This document shows, one piece after another, positions 16,940 through 26,300 of a stretch of 38,623 nt of DNA. The DNA is from JARKQH01 sp964631605 (GTDB taxonomy: Bacteria; Verrucomicrobiota; Verrucomicrobiia; Limisphaerales; UBA8199), in assembly GCA_964631605.1 (NCBI GenBank), contig CAZVYG010000049.1, positions 1-38,623 on the forward strand, read 5' to 3'. The notes below the pieces were generated by a model. That model was not told where the DNA came from and did not search any database. It was given only the letters and a program-made list of their open reading frames with translations. Every line of letters begins with the position of its first letter. Positions within the stretch are counted from its first letter, which is position 1. Both the position numbers and the translations under genes were made by a program.

Positions 16940-17896
16940 TCAGTTCATTCTCAGGGTGGAATGCTCCACCAGCCAAATCCAATCCGGATCATCGGCGGAA
17001 ACGGATCGGCCGGCGCTTGGGGGCGGGCCGCCAAGCTGCAGCGAGGCGCCTTTCCATGGGTGCACCTCCGCCCGCCCGTCACAAAAGGAAAAACCGCAGC
17101 CGTTGTGGTGGAACGTAGCCGGATAGTCCACCCACTTGGAAACGCCGGCGGAGACGGCCATACCCCCGTCGCCTATGCTCCAAGGGCTTTCATCCGCCAT
17201 CAGGAAGACGTCGCTCGGAGAAATCCGGGTGAAGGAGGTGACCTTGCCGAAGGTGGCCCAGGGGTTGTCGTGCTGGTTCTGATACCGCGTGCCCGTCAGC
17301 CAGGGCCCCATGGTGGGGAGGGTGGGCTTGCCCGAGTGCGAGCCGGGGGAGCCGCCGCCGGCGGCAAAGCCCGGGTCAATCGTGCCCACGCCTTGATTCA
17401 GCGCAACGCTGCGCGCGGCAGGCACAGACCTGCCGCACAGCGACAGATTTGTGCCTTGGTATTTGCCCCGGCGCGGGTCCGCCGGACAGCGGAAGATGGC
17501 GACATTGCTGGCGACATAGGTTGCCACCAGTGTCTGCTGCGGGTCTCTGAGGACGTCGGGATCAAAGGTATGCGCTCCGAGCGACGAACGGTCCCCCGGC
17601 ATCCCTCCCGCCACATTCCCCGCGCACCAGTTGTAGCCCGCAAGGGTCGTGTCGTCATCCGGGTTGGGAGGAAAATAATCGGTAAAATCCTCGGCGTACA
17701 GGAAGAAGGTCAGCGCGAGCTGCTTGGCGTTGTTCATGCAGGTCTGCCCCTGGGCTCGTACCCTGGCCTTGCCCAGGGCGGGCAGGAGCAACGCCGCCAG
17801 CATGGCGAGGAGGGCGATCAGGATCAGCAGCTCGATCAGAGTGAAGCCCCTCGATCGGCCAAGGTTGGCCAATACCGCCCGATGGCTTCGTGTCAT
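16940..17896 (-). CDS. Type II secretion prepilin-like protein (H-X9-DG family)
   Basis: About 318 residues. The prepilin site is GRSRG|FTLIELLILIALLAMLA, leading into LLPALGKARVRAQ. The globular part has CPADPRRG and ends with an H-X9-DG motif (His-HNGCGFSFC-Asp-Gly) about 45 residues before the C-terminus. The ATG at 17896 gives a 17-residue leader. ATGs at 17908 and 18001 are alternatives, but the latter would include a shared DNA element at 17941-17970 that I interpret as upstream regulatory sequence. It is divergent from the sensor kinase gene. The pilin machinery is not in the window. Confidence 0.86.
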   Translation of the reverse strand: MTRSHRAVLANLGRSRGFTLIELLILIALLAMLAALLLPALGKARVRAQGQTCMNNAKQLALTFFLYAEDFTDYFPPNPDDDTTLAGYNWCAGNVAGGMPGDRSSLGAHTFDPDVLRDPQQTLVATYVASNVAIFRCPADPRRGKYQGTNLSLCGRSVPAARSVALNQGVGTIDPGFAAGGGSPGSHSGKPTLPTMGPWLTGTRYQNQHDNPWATFGKVTSFTRISPSDVFLMADESPWSIGDGGMAVSAGVSKWVDYPATFHHNGCGFSFCDGRAEVHPWKGASLQLGGPPPSAGRSVSADDPDWIWLVEHSTLRMN

Positions 17897-17940
17897 GTCG
17901 GGCAGCATCCACGACTTGGGAAAGCCTGTCGCGGGCGTCG

Positions 17941-17970
17941 CGTGCCAAAACAGGGGGGGAATTGTGCCAA
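17941..17970 (-). promoter_or_regulatory. Shared direct-repeat element, copy A
   Basis: Read on the minus strand, this 30-bp site has two TGGCAC boxes whose starts are 22 bp apart, with an ATTCCCCCCCT core between them. It matches 27 of 30 positions at 23241-23270. It sits 44 bp upstream of the prepilin start at 17896 and in the divergent region shared with the sensor kinase gene. Confidence 0.6.
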
Positions 17971-18109
17971 GGGAGCCAGGCGGATGCATTCCGCTGGACA
18001 CCGACAGGGGCGGGCCTCCACTATAAGAAGCGATGAGCCCGCCAAAACGGATGCACCCCCTCCCGGCTCCCGCCCTGATGGTTGGAGCCTCGGCGTTGGC
18101 AGAGTCGTT

Positions 18110-21100
18110 ATGAGCCGGTTTATTGTTCCATTGGTGTGGCTGGGAGTGGGCGTGTTTCTTTGTGCGGAGGCTAAGGGCGAGGCGGCGCCGGGCAGGCAGT
18201 TCGCCAGGCGGGTGGTGGGACAGTATGCGCTAACCTCGGCCAACGATTTTCCCCTGCGCGATCCGCAAGCCTGGCGGCTGCTGGGCTCCAACGACGGTGG
18301 CCGGACCTGGACGACACTGGATGTTCGGAAAGGGGAACTTTTTCCGGAACGGCACCAGCGGCGGGTGTTCAAAGTCGCAACTCCGCGGGCATTTGGCAGC
18401 TATCGCCTCGAGATTGATCGGGTGCGCGATCCGGCCGCGGCGGACTGCGTGCAACTGGCCGAAATTGAACCCCTGGGCGCCACCGAGGACGACCTCACGC
18501 CAGCTCCGTTATGGGAGGACGAAATCACGGCGCAGGGCAACAATCCGCCCTGGGAAACGCACTGGCAGGCCTTCGACGGCCGGGTGGAAACCAAGTGGCT
18601 CGATCGCGCCTCGCAGAATCCCGCCACGCGTGCCTCGTGGATTCAGTGGCAATACACCAGCCCGGCCGACCTGGTCATCACCAACGTGAGCCGGTTGCTG
18701 GGCCTGCGCAACCGGGCTGACCGGGGTTATCCGGTGCGAATCCAGGGAGTCATCGTGGGGCGGTTGCCGGGCACGAATGAGTGGTGCCTGTTTGATGGCA
18801 GCGGAGCTCTCACAATCGCGGGACTCCCAGCCGCAAAGCCCTTGTTCGCCGGCCAGCGCATGGAGGTGCAAGGCCGGACTCAGTGGACAAACGGAGCGGT
18901 CGAGATAGGAGAGCGCCGCCTGCAGGAGCTCGGTGGGACCGCCACGGAGAAGCCGCGACGCATCGCGCCCGAACAGCCGCTGGCCCCGCAGGACGACCTG
19001 CAATGGGTTGAGGCGGAAGGCAGGGTTCGGTTTTGCTCGTGGACGGAGGATCGCTGGGTGTTCGAACTGGAGGACAACGGGCGCAGCCTTTCGATCCAGG
19101 TGCTGCGTTCGGATCAAGCCTTGCGGCCGCCGCTGGTCGGGGCGCACGTTCGCGTCCAGGGCATCTGCGGCGCGCTGCTCAACGGCCATGGCGAGAGCGT
19201 GGCGGCGGTGTTGTGGGTGCCCACCATGGACGCGATTCAGCCGATGACGCCCCCTGGTGCCTGGACAAATTCCCCCGTGAACCCGCAGTCCGCGGTGGTG
19301 GGTTCCGGGCAGGCGGCTCCCGTGCTGACCAGCATCGAGCAAATCCGGCGGCTGAGCCCCGACGAGCTCGCCCGCCGGCCTAAAGTCAAGGTCCGCGGCG
19401 TCGTCACCGAGCTGTTTGGCCATTTCCTCCAGGAGCGAACGGCGGGAGTGGAAGTGTGGTATTCGGACCAAGCCAGCCTGACGGTTCCGGCCTTCCGCTC
19501 CTGCGTCGAAATCGAAGGGCGCGGCGGCTGGGCCCCCGGCCACGGCCCCATCATCCGCGCCGAGAGGGTCGTTTGGCTCGGGCAGGGAAAACTACCCGAC
19601 CCGGAGCACTGCACCTGGAGCCAACTGGCCGGGGGCCGCATGGTGGGGCAATGGGTGGAAATCGAGGCCGTGGTTCGCTCGACGGATGGTTCGCACCTGT
19701 TGCTCAACAGCGAGGGCGGACAGTTCATGGCCACGATCCGGACCGCGCCGGCGTCAGCCGTCCGGCAGTTGGTGGACGCCACCGTTCGGATTCGCGGGGT
19801 CTGTGTGGCGGCGACCGACAGCCGGGGGCGGATGCAGGGAATTCAATTGTTGGTCCCCTCGTTCGAATCAGTGGAGGTGGTTCAAGCGCCCACCGACCCG
19901 TTTTCCTTGCCGGTGCGGCCGATTGGCAGCCTCTTCCAAGTCCAGGGAGCGGGGGAGTTGTTCATCCATCGCGTGCGCGTCGAGGGCGTGCTGACGTTCC
20001 AGGACGAGCGCACGTATTTTGTCCAGGATGCCACCGGCGCGGCCATGGCGGTTGCACAGCAGGAGGTGATCCTTAATGCGCTGGCCAGCGGCGGGAACTG
20101 GATGTTCTGGCGCGGCGCCGGAATGAGTCCGACGCCCCCCGACGAGCTGCAATTAAAGCGCGGCGATCACCTGGAGGTGGTCGGCTTTCCTGAAATGCGG
20201 GGTCACTCCCCGGTGCTGACCGAAGTGCTGGTGCGCAAAGTCAGCGGCACCAATCTGGTGGCACCGGTCACGGCGACGGTCGCGGATATTGACAGCGGGC
20301 GGCTGGATGCGGCGCTGGTGAGCCTGGAGGCGGTGGTCTTGCGGCAGCAGACGCTGGGGCGGCATTTCGTGCTGGAGCTGCAGTCCGGGCAAAGAGTCTT
20401 CCAGGCGTTCCTGCCCGCGCGAGGCAGCCCGGCGCTGAATATCGGGGCCGGGAGCACGGTGCGGGTGACCGGGGTGTGCCAGGTCGAGCCGATCCCTTAT
20501 ACGGAACTGGGCTGGCGCGTGGCCTCCTTCAAACTATTGGTGGGGTCGTTGAGAGACGTGGTAGTCCTGGAGCGGCCCTCCTGGTGGACCCTCAAACGCG
20601 CGCTGGCCGTGGCGGGGGCGCTGCTGCTGGTGCTGGCAATGGCGGTCGCCTGGATCAGCATTCTGCACCGGCAGGTGGCAGAGCGCACAAAACGATTGCG
20701 GGAGGAAATCGCCGGGCACGAGAAGACCGAGGCGCGGCTGGCCGAGGAAACCCGGCGCGTCCAGGCCGAAATCCAGGAACGCACGCGCATGGAGGCGGAG
20801 GTCGAAAAGAGCCATAAGCAATTGCTCAAGGCCTCGCGGTTGGCGGGGATGGCCGAGGTCTCGACCAGCGTGCTGCACAACGTCGGCAATGTGTTGAACA
20901 GCGCCAATGTGCTGGGCTCCGCCATCCTCGAGCAGGTCCAGCGGTCCAAAGTGCCGAGCGTGAGCCGACTGGCGGCACTGCTGGCGGAACACCGCGCCGA
21001 CTTGGGACGGTTTGTGACCGAAGACAACCGAGGCCAGAACCTGACCGGCTACCTGGAGCGACTCGGCAGCCACCTGGCCAGGGAGCAGAACCAGTTGCTG

Positions 21101-21655
21101 GCCAAGACCCGATCGTTGACCGAGAGCCTGCAACATATCAAAGAGATTGTCGCGATGCAGCAAAACTACGCCCGCGTTTCGGGAGTGCTCGAGACCGTCT
21201 CACTGGTGGAAATTGTCGAAGATGCATTGCGCATGCAGCAGGAGGCGCTCTGGCGGCACCAGATTCAGGTGATGCGCGATTTTCGCCCGGTGCCGCCCGT
21301 GACCATTGACCGGCACAAGGTGCTGCAGATTTTGTTCAACCTGCTCGAAAATGCCCGGCACGCGTGCGAAGACAGTGGCCGCCCGGACCGGCAGGTGACG
21401 GTGCGTCTCCACCAGAACTCCCTGGGGCGCATCGAAGTCGCAGTGACTGACAACGGAATCGGCATCCCGCCAGAGAACCTCGAGCGGATTTTTGACCAGG
21501 AGTTCTCGACCCGCAAAGGAGGCCACGGGTTCGGGTTGCACAGCAGCCTGTTGACGGCTCAGAATCTGGGCGCCGGCCTCCGGGCCCAGAGCGAGGGCCC
21601 CGGTCGGGGGGCGACCTTTATCCTGGATATTCCGCTCGCCCCGCCCGCAGGTTAA
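18110..21655 (+). CDS. Membrane sensor histidine kinase with repeat-built periplasmic region
   Basis: An 1181-residue sensor kinase. After a signal peptide (1-25) comes an F5/8C-like segment (about 38-115, WRLLGSNDGGRTWTTLD). Six OB-fold-like repeats follow (about 206-823), each with a 'V.V.G.V' strand and later a 'G..V.V.G' strand. One membrane helix lies at about 832-853, then a coiled coil. The phosphoacceptor is probably His923 in an uncommon H-box (AEVSTSVLHNVGNVLNSANV). The ATPase domain has Asn1081 (LLENARHA), Asp1114 (TDNGIGIPP) and the late glycine boxes. The frame is open upstream to 16961, but that part is antisense to the prepilin gene. The ATG at 18110 starts the signal peptide. 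The partner regulator gene begins 26 bp downstream. Confidence 0.9.
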   Translation: MSRFIVPLVWLGVGVFLCAEAKGEAAPGRQFARRVVGQYALTSANDFPLRDPQAWRLLGSNDGGRTWTTLDVRKGELFPERHQRRVFKVATPRAFGSYRLEIDRVRDPAAADCVQLAEIEPLGATEDDLTPAPLWEDEITAQGNNPPWETHWQAFDGRVETKWLDRASQNPATRASWIQWQYTSPADLVITNVSRLLGLRNRADRGYPVRIQGVIVGRLPGTNEWCLFDGSGALTIAGLPAAKPLFAGQRMEVQGRTQWTNGAVEIGERRLQELGGTATEKPRRIAPEQPLAPQDDLQWVEAEGRVRFCSWTEDRWVFELEDNGRSLSIQVLRSDQALRPPLVGAHVRVQGICGALLNGHGESVAAVLWVPTMDAIQPMTPPGAWTNSPVNPQSAVVGSGQAAPVLTSIEQIRRLSPDELARRPKVKVRGVVTELFGHFLQERTAGVEVWYSDQASLTVPAFRSCVEIEGRGGWAPGHGPIIRAERVVWLGQGKLPDPEHCTWSQLAGGRMVGQWVEIEAVVRSTDGSHLLLNSEGGQFMATIRTAPASAVRQLVDATVRIRGVCVAATDSRGRMQGIQLLVPSFESVEVVQAPTDPFSLPVRPIGSLFQVQGAGELFIHRVRVEGVLTFQDERTYFVQDATGAAMAVAQQEVILNALASGGNWMFWRGAGMSPTPPDELQLKRGDHLEVVGFPEMRGHSPVLTEVLVRKVSGTNLVAPVTATVADIDSGRLDAALVSLEAVVLRQQTLGRHFVLELQSGQRVFQAFLPARGSPALNIGAGSTVRVTGVCQVEPIPYTELGWRVASFKLLVGSLRDVVVLERPSWWTLKRALAVAGALLLVLAMAVAWISILHRQVAERTKRLREEIAGHEKTEARLAEETRRVQAEIQERTRMEAEVEKSHKQLLKASRLAGMAEVSTSVLHNVGNVLNSANVLGSAILEQVQRSKVPSVSRLAALLAEHRADLGRFVTEDNRGQNLTGYLERLGSHLAREQNQLLAKTRSLTESLQHIKEIVAMQQNYARVSGVLETVSLVEIVEDALRMQQEALWRHQIQVMRDFRPVPPVTIDRHKVLQILFNLLENARHACEDSGRPDRQVTVRLHQNSLGRIEVAVTDNGIGIPPENLERIFDQEFSTRKGGHGFGLHSSLLTAQNLGAGLRAQSEGPGRGATFILDIPLAPPAG

Positions 21656-21681
21656 GGGCGGATTTGCGCCCGTTATCAACC

Positions 21682-23160
21682 ATGAGCACCGGCCAGGAAA
21701 TGAAACAGATTCAAGGCTCAATCGCCGAACAGGACCCGCCCGCCGGCGCCGGCGCCCGCATCTTGATCGTTGATGACAACCCGAGCATCCACCGCGATTT
21801 CGAGTTGGTCCTGCTCGAGAACGCGGAGGATCCAAACCTGGAAGCCGACGAACGCCAGATGTATGGCAAAGCCGCAGCGCCCCCCGTGCTGAAGCCGGCC
21901 TACACCGTGGATCATGCTCTCTCAGGCCTCGAGGGCGTCGAAAAAGTCAGGCAAGCGCTCGCCGAGGGGCGCCCTTATCAACTGGCTTTCGTGGACATCC
22001 GCATGCCGGGCATGGACGGCGTCGAGACCATCCAGCGCATCTGGCAGCAGGATTCACGCATTCAGGTCGTTATTTGCACCGCCTTCTCGGATTATTCCTG
22101 GGAGGACCTGGTAAGAAAATGGGGCCAGACCGACAAGCTGTTGGTGCTCAAGAAACCCTTCGACATTATCGAAGTGACGCTCCTGGCCGGCACCCTGACG
22201 GAGAAATGGTTCCTCGCCCGACAGGCGGCGCTCAAACAGGAGCAAATGGAACTGCTGGTCGCCCGGCGCACCCAAAAACTCCTCGAACTCCAGCAGCAGG
22301 GGCAGCCTGCCGACGCCTTGCCGCCGAGTGGCGCCGATGGACCGGTGGCAACCGAAGAACCGCCGCTGGTCCTGTTGGTCGGGCATGACACGAAGGTCAG
22401 TTCGCAGATCAGCCAGGGACTGGGCGGCGCCTACCGCCTCCTTGAGGCCAGGGACGGTGCAGAAGGGCTCCGCCAGGCGCAGGAAACCGTGCCGGACCTG
22501 GTGATCACCGAGCTGACCTCGCCTCGCCTGGATGGACTGGGATTCTGTCGTCGGCTGAAGCGGGACGAGCTGACCAGTCATATTCGCGTAATCGTGCTCG
22601 CAACCCGCGCTCGGGAGGACTCGCGCATGCGGGCGCTGGAAGCAGGCGCCGACCGTTACCTCGCCCAACCCCTGAGCCTGCCGCTGCTCAAAGCCTGCGT
22701 GGATGAACTGTTGCCGGCACGCAGCAAACTGCCGGAACGCCCAGGCCCGGCGACCCATCTCCTGCCGTCCAACCTCGCCACCCATCAGCCGGACGCCCAA
22801 TTCTTACGGCGGACCCTCGAAATCATTGACCGGCATTTGTCTGACTTTGAATTCGACGTCGAGGCCCTGGCCAGGGAGGTCGCCGTCAGCCGGCGTCAGT
22901 TGTTCCGCAAACTCAAGGCATTGACCGGCGGCACTCCCAATGCCTTGATTCGGGCCCTGCGGCTGAAGCGGGCGGAGCAACTGTTGAAAGACTCTCAGAT
23001 GACCGTCACCGAAATCACCTACGCGGTCGGTTTCTCCGATCTGAAGCACTTCCGCGGCCTGTTCCAGGAGCACTTCGGCGTCCTGCCGGGCGAATACGCG
23101 AGGAAAGCCCCGCCGGAGGAACCACCCGGAAACGACCTCCCCACCAGCCAGCCCCAATAG
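21682..23160 (+). CDS. Response regulator with two receiver domains and AraC-type DNA-binding domain
   Basis: A 492-residue transcription factor, the likely partner of the kinase directly upstream. The first receiver (about 27-175) has Asp31-Asp32, phosphoacceptor Asp105 (AFVDIRMPGMDG), Thr133 and Lys158. A coiled stretch (178-206) follows. The second receiver (about 228-345) is degenerate: Glu277 replaces the phosphoacceptor Asp (LVITELTSPRLDG) and Gln329 replaces the conserved Lys (YLAQPL). The C-terminal AraC/XylS domain (about 375-475) has both helix-turn-helix units (LAREVAVSRRQLFRKLKAL and ITYAVGFSDLKHFRGLFQEHFG). The ATG at 21682 is preferred to an upstream TTG (21664). ATG 21700 is an alternative. 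Confidence 0.92.
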   Translation: MSTGQEMKQIQGSIAEQDPPAGAGARILIVDDNPSIHRDFELVLLENAEDPNLEADERQMYGKAAAPPVLKPAYTVDHALSGLEGVEKVRQALAEGRPYQLAFVDIRMPGMDGVETIQRIWQQDSRIQVVICTAFSDYSWEDLVRKWGQTDKLLVLKKPFDIIEVTLLAGTLTEKWFLARQAALKQEQMELLVARRTQKLLELQQQGQPADALPPSGADGPVATEEPPLVLLVGHDTKVSSQISQGLGGAYRLLEARDGAEGLRQAQETVPDLVITELTSPRLDGLGFCRRLKRDELTSHIRVIVLATRAREDSRMRALEAGADRYLAQPLSLPLLKACVDELLPARSKLPERPGPATHLLPSNLATHQPDAQFLRRTLEIIDRHLSDFEFDVEALAREVAVSRRQLFRKLKALTGGTPNALIRALRLKRAEQLLKDSQMTVTEITYAVGFSDLKHFRGLFQEHFGVLPGEYARKAPPEEPPGNDLPTSQPQ

Positions 23161-23240
23161 TGATTGGCTGCCCGGATTCCCGCTGAGAGGTCTCTGGCTC
23201 GGCGCCACGGCAAGTAACCGACGCGCCCAACGGCCGCCGT

Positions 23241-23270
23241 CTGGCACGATTCCCCCCCTATTTTGGCACG
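23241..23270 (+). promoter_or_regulatory. Shared direct-repeat element, copy B
   Basis: Two TGGCAC boxes 22 bp apart (23242 and 23264) around ATTCCCCCCCTA. It is 27/30 identical to the element at 17941-17970 on the other strand, and similarity continues patchily for about 13 bp past the second box (CCGCGAC in both). It lies between the response regulator gene and the PATR gene, 112 bp before the latter's chosen start (58 bp before an alternative ATG at 23329). Confidence 0.6.
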
Positions 23271-23382
23271 ATACCCCCGCGACGATCATCCGCGGGTTTG
23301 GCATGCTGCACGGGTATTTATCACCATCATGCGCGCCAATACGAGCCAAAGCCATAACCACGAAAATCAAACCCGTGCCCCT

Positions 23383-26300
23383 ATGAAATCCAACCGAATC
23401 CAAACCGTTCCTCTCCCAACCCCCCGCCAGTGCAGGCGGGAAAATCCATGCGCCCCGGCTCGCGCAGCGCGGCTCCTGCTGGTCTGCGGCGGCCTGCTGG
23501 CGGCGGCCGTTTCCGGCGGCGCCGCCGTTCTGACGTGGGATGCCGACAGCGCAACCACCGGCGCCCAGGATGGCAGTGGCAACTGGGGCGACGCCGACCT
23601 GTGGTGGACCGGCAGCGCCAACCAGACTTGGGCGGACGGGAACACCGCCTGGTTCGGTTCGGGCAGTGGCACCGCGGGGGATTACTTCGTGACCAACGCC
23701 TCCGCGTTGGTGTCAGCCACTTCCGTAATCTTCGGGGCTCCCGGCAACTATACCATCACCACCGACGGCGTGAATACCGGCCAGCTCACCGTCACGGCGG
23801 CCGCCAGCACGCCGGGTTTCGTGGCGAACGGCGCCACCGGCGTCATCAATGTCCCTTGGGCGCGGTCCGCTAATTCGACCATCAACGCAACCAATGGTGT
23901 GCTGACCTTCGGCATGGGAACCGTCTCCGCCGCCGGTGGAAACCTCGTGGGAAACAACGGCACCATTAATTTCACCAACGGCACGGTGACCTTGTCCTCG
24001 GGCGCCAGCAGCACCGTGGACGCCATGGGCGCGACCGTCAACATTCTCGGTTCGGCGATTGTCAATGTCGCCGGGCGGATTGACATTGCGCGGAGCACCA
24101 TCAACTTGCCGACCATTGTAAACGTGGGCGGCCCCGGCGCCACTTCGCAGTTGAACGTCAACACTTCCTCCGGCGCCAACACCGGCTCTCATTTGCAAAT
24201 CGCGCGCGGCGGCGGGCCGGCGGGCACGCTCAACATCCTGCCCGGCGGCCTGGTCAGCACGGTTGCCGGTTTCAGCGGCTCCACCGTGGTGGCGGGCAAT
24301 TTCCGCATCGCTCCCGATAATGCCAACAGCCAGGGGACGGTGACCATGTCCGGCGGCACGCTCAACGTCGGCATCGGCGCGGGCAGCCTGCCGGGCTATG
24401 GCAATTTGAGTCTGGCGTCCATCACCATGTTTGACGCCATCGCGCCCACCGCCAACGCGTCGGCCATCTTCAATCTGTCCGGCGGCATCGCGGCCGCCAG
24501 GGCGTTCACCATTGGAAACGGCTCCGCTTTCAGCGGGGACGCCACCAATTGGATCAACATCACCGGCGGCGCGCTGTATCTCGACGCCGCCAACTTCAGC
24601 ATCAACACGCCGACCAAAACCTCGGGCGCCAATTACCAGTTCAACCTCTCCGGCGGTGTGATCGGCGCCACGGCGAATTGGTCGCCGGCTTGCAGCCTGC
24701 CCATCAACCTCACCAACATCAACGGCAACATCACGTTCCAGGCGGCGGACGCCGGCGGTTCGCCGTGGAATATGGCTTTCAGCGGGCCGTTGACCGGCGT
24801 GGGCGGATTAAACAAGACCGGCGGAGGCGTGCTGACTTTGAGCGGCGCCAACAATTACTCGGGCACAACGGTGGTCAGCGATGGAACCCTCGTCGTTTCC
24901 ACCGCCAATGCCCCCGTCACCGGCCCGGTAACTGTCCAGGGCGCGACGGCCGCCGCAGGTTACCCGGTCGTTTCCGTGCTGGTCGCCAACGTCGGCCAAA
25001 ACTGGACGATGGGCAATCTGACCTATGCCAGCGGAACCCCAACGGCCAGTTTCAACTACGGCGCTTTCGCGCCCAGCGCGAGCGTCGCTCCGCTGCAAGT
25101 CAACGGCAATCTCGCCTTCAATGTCACGCCCCTGGTTGCGGTGGAGGGCGCGGCCATTCCCAGCGGCACCTACCCCCTGATCAAATACACTGGAACACTT
25201 TCCGGCACGCCGCCGACCAGCCTGGCGTCCCTGCCGGCGGGCGCCCTGTCGGCGACCCTCGTCAACAACACCGCCAACAAGTCCCTTGATCTGCAAATCG
25301 TCAGCACCATTTCCCCGGATTTGACCTGGGCGGTGGGAAACGGTGTGTGGGACACCAGCACGCCCAATTGGAAACGACTCGGCGTCTTCACCGCCTATCA
25401 GGAACTGGAGGCCGTGCGGTTTGACGATTCGGCCAGCGGTCCCTTCCCCATCACGGTGACGTTGAACCAGAACCGCACTCCCGGCACCGTCTCGGTCAAC
25501 AGCACCAACAGCTATACCATTACCGGCGCGGGCGGCATTGCCGGCAGCGCCAGTTTAATCAAGGACGGTTCCGGCAGCCTGACACTGTCCGGGCCGAACA
25601 CCTACTCGGGGGGCACGCTAAACAACCACGGCGTGTTGAACATCAACTATGGCGGCGACGGGGTTTCCAGTTCCGCCATTGGATCGGGAACGCTCACCAA
25701 CGCCCCCGGTTCAGCCATTGACAATACCAGCGGCCAGCCCGTCACGCTGTTCACGCCCATCCAGCAGGTTTGGGCCGGGGACTTCTCCTTTATCGGCACC
25801 ACCAACCTCAACCTCGGCGGCGGGGGCATTACCCTGGCCAGCTCCTTTGTCAACCTGACCGTCGTGTCGAATGTGTTGGAGGTGGGCGGGTATATCACCG
25901 ACAATGGCGCGGGCTACGGCTTGGGCAAGTTCGGCGATGGCACGCTCATCCTGTCGAATTACAACGGCTTCTCCGGCGGCCTGACGTTGTCCGCCGGCAA
26001 GCTCGATTTGAACAGTTCCGGGGCGGACGGCTCGGGCTTGTTCGTTCTCAACGGCGGCACACTGGATAACACCAGCGGGCAGTTGGTCACGCTCTCGTCG
26101 GCGAACATCAATTTCGCCGGCAACTTCCGCTTTGCCGGCACCACCGACCTGAACCTGGGCGCCGGGACCGTCAACGTCCTGAACTCGACGCTGACGGTGC
26201 AGAGCAACACCCTCTACATGGAAGGCAGGCTTACGGGCGCCAACACCCCCCTCATCTACAACGGACCAGGCACTTGGACCATTGCCGGCGGTAGTGGGAC

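Noticed and set aside
16961..18109. N-terminal extension of the sensor kinase frame
   Set aside because: Antisense to the prepilin-like gene, and would bury the evident signal peptide at 18110.
23241..23280. Sigma54 promoter at the shared element
   Set aside because: The TTGGCACG box looks like a -24 element, but the expected TTGC about 5 bp later is replaced by C-rich sequence in both copies.
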